Positions 6,316 to 7,553 of a DNA stretch of 7,553 nt are shown here, one piece after another. Below the pieces are notes generated by a model, which saw nothing but the letters and a program-made list of their open reading frames with translations, made no database searches and was not told the origin of the DNA. The translations under genes and the position numbers were made by a program. Every line of letters begins with the position of its first letter. The first letter of the stretch is position 1. The DNA is from an uncultured Actinomycetes bacterium (GTDB lineage: Bacteria; Actinomycetota; Actinomycetes; Mycobacteriales; Mycobacteriaceae): positions 1 to 7,553 of the forward strand of contig CAIWCQ010000272.1 in assembly GCA_903911165.1 (NCBI GenBank), in the 5' to 3' direction.

Positions 6316-7553
6316 TTACGGGCTGACCGGCACTGGCTCGATGGAGTCCAGCGATGTGTCGCGGGTCTCGCGCATGATCAGCAGCGCGATGAACGTCAGC
6401 GTTGCGGCGCAGAACAGGTACAGCCCGACCCAGCCGACCCCGTACGTCGTCGACAGCCAGGTGGCGATGAACGGTGCCACCGCGGCGCCCAGGATGCTCG
6501 CCGAGTTGTAGGAGATGCCGGACCCGGTGTAGCGGACATTGGTCGGAAATAGTTCGGGCAGAACGGCACTCATCGGTCCGAAGGTGAAGCCCATCAGCGT
6601 CATCCCGATGATGAGGAAGGCCAGCACCGAGCCCTGCGAGGCCCGGCCCGGCGCGAGCAGCACCGCGAACAACCCGCCGTAGGCCATGATCGCGGCAGTC
6701 ACCGTCAGCAGCGTCTTGCGCCTGCCCCACCGGTCTGCCAACTGTCCGGCGATCGGGATCGTCGCGGCGAAGAACAGCACCGCGATGAGTTGCATCTTGA
6801 GAAAGTCGATGTAGTTGAAGCCCAGGCCGGTTCCGTCGGGTGGCTTCTTCCCGGTACCGAAACTCAACGCCCAGGTGGTGACGATGTAGAAGATCGTGTA
6901 CGTGGACAGCATGACGAAGGTGCCCAGGATCAGCTGTCGCCAGTTGCTGCGGAACACTTCCGCCACCGGGGTTTTCACCCGTTCGCCGCGCTCGAGTGCG
7001 CGAGCGAACACCGGCGTCTCGGTGAGCTTGAGTCGCACATACAGCCCGATCGCGACCATCACGGCACTGATCAGAAACGGGATCCGCCAACCCCATGTCA
7101 GGAACGGCCCGTCGAGGTCGGGCTTGGCGTTGGAGTGTCCCAGCCAGATCAACAGGCTCAGGAACACTCCGTTGGCGAGGAGAAATCCGAACGGCGCACC
7201 CAGTTGCGGCCACATCGCCGCCCAGGCCCGCCTGCCCGGTTTGGCGGTCTCCACCGCCAGCAGTGCCGCCCCGCTCCACTCGCCGCCCAGCGCCAGACCC
7301 TGGGCGAAGCGCAGGATCGCCAGCAGTGCCGGCGCTAGCAGGCCGACCTGGTGGTAGGTGGGTAGTAGCCCGATGGCGAAGGTCGCGATACCCATCGTCA
7401 GCAGCGAGCCGACCAGGGTGGCCTTGCGGCCGATGCGGTCACCGAAGTGGCCGAACAACACCGAGCCAATCGGGCGGGCGACGAATGCCAGGCCGAAGGT
7501 GGCCAGGGATGCCAGCAGTGCGGTGGTGGGGTTCCCCTTGGGGAAGAACAGGA
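6316..7553 (-). CDS. MFS transporter, metabolite:H+ symporter family (5' end outside window)
   Basis: An integral membrane carrier of the major facilitator superfamily, MHS branch (relatives import proline/betaine, shikimate, alpha-ketoglutarate or citrate with protons). The visible 411 residues end at the TAA at 6316-6318. The frame is open to the window edge, beginning LFFPKGNPTTALLASLATFGLAFVARP, so the GTG at 7461 inside a conserved motif is not the start. FGHFGDRIGRK (7455-7423) is the MFS loop 2-3 signature, RFAQGLALGGEWSGA (7311-7267) the MHS helix 4-5 motif, WGWRIPFL precedes helix 6, DRWGRRK is the second-half copy of the loop motif, and LPELFPTNVRYTGSGISYN is typical of helices 9-11. 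By family comparison roughly 50 N-terminal residues with the first helix are missing. The substrate cannot be told from sequence. It converges on pfkA and occupies the place where gatB lies in M. tuberculosis. There is no sign of damage. Confidence 0.93.
   Translation of the reverse strand, partial: LFFPKGNPTTALLASLATFGLAFVARPIGSVLFGHFGDRIGRKATLVGSLLTMGIATFAIGLLPTYHQVGLLAPALLAILRFAQGLALGGEWSGAALLAVETAKPGRRAWAAMWPQLGAPFGFLLANGVFLSLLIWLGHSNAKPDLDGPFLTWGWRIPFLISAVMVAIGLYVRLKLTETPVFARALERGERVKTPVAEVFRSNWRQLILGTFVMLSTYTIFYIVTTWALSFGTGKKPPDGTGLGFNYIDFLKMQLIAVLFFAATIPIAGQLADRWGRRKTLLTVTAAIMAYGGLFAVLLAPGRASQGSVLAFLIIGMTLMGFTFGPMSAVLPELFPTNVRYTGSGISYNSASILGAAVAPFIATWLSTTYGVGWVGLYLFCAATLTFIALLIMRETRDTSLDSIEPVPVSP

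Noticed and set aside
6257..7279. 340-codon reading frame on the minus strand over the transporter
   Set aside because: Arg/Gly/His-rich shadow without membrane segments; the overlapping frame encodes a clear MFS protein.
7459..7461. GTG as start of the MFS transporter
   Set aside because: The frame is open to the window end and the upstream residues continue the family pattern; the GTG is inside a conserved helix.

Overview
The window is high-GC, densely coding DNA that looks like a mycobacterial chromosome (Mycobacteriaceae, probably a fast-growing Mycolicibacterium-type species). The main grounds are protein-level resemblance, from memory, to the Mycobacterium tuberculosis ligA - Rv3013 - gatC - gatA - pfkA block, in the same relative order and orientation, plus frequent GTG starts. 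No search was run, so the genus is an inference.

Layout. At 1-285 (+) is the 3' end of the NAD-dependent DNA ligase gene ligA (BRCT domain). It ends tail to tail with an ACT-domain protein at 282-941 (-). A 70-bp divergent gap (942-1011) leads into gatC (1012-1311, +) and gatA (1308-2807, +), which overlap by four bases and encode two subunits of the tRNA amidotransferase GatCAB. Seventeen bases after gatA comes a family II (manganese/cobalt-type, DHH) inorganic pyrophosphatase, ppaC (2825-3757, +). It strongly resembles the Bacillus enzyme and has a visibly lower GC content than gatA. Convergent to it is a flavin amine oxidase of the polyamine-oxidase/LSD1 type (3783-5225, -) with a twin-arginine lipoprotein signal peptide. 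A 52-bp divergent gap separates it from pfkA (5278-6309, +), an ATP-type 6-phosphofructokinase. Six bases beyond pfkA, convergent, is an MFS transporter of the metabolite:H+ symporter family (6316 to beyond 7553, -), cut by the window edge.

How the genes fit together. gatC and gatA are translationally coupled, and ppaC probably shares their transcript. Compared with the M. tuberculosis order (gatC-gatA-pfkA-gatB), a ppaC plus oxidase pair sits between gatA and pfkA, and a transporter occupies the place where gatB would be expected. gatB is not in the window. The core genes are ordinary housekeeping genes; the accessory interest lies at 2808-5277 and after 6310. There is no gene-free stretch over 300 bases (the largest gap is 70 bp), and I saw no RNA gene, CRISPR array, insertion sequence or prophage. 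I do not see a new multi-gene system. The most notable items are the apparently transferred pyrophosphatase and the exported, lipid-anchored flavoenzyme.
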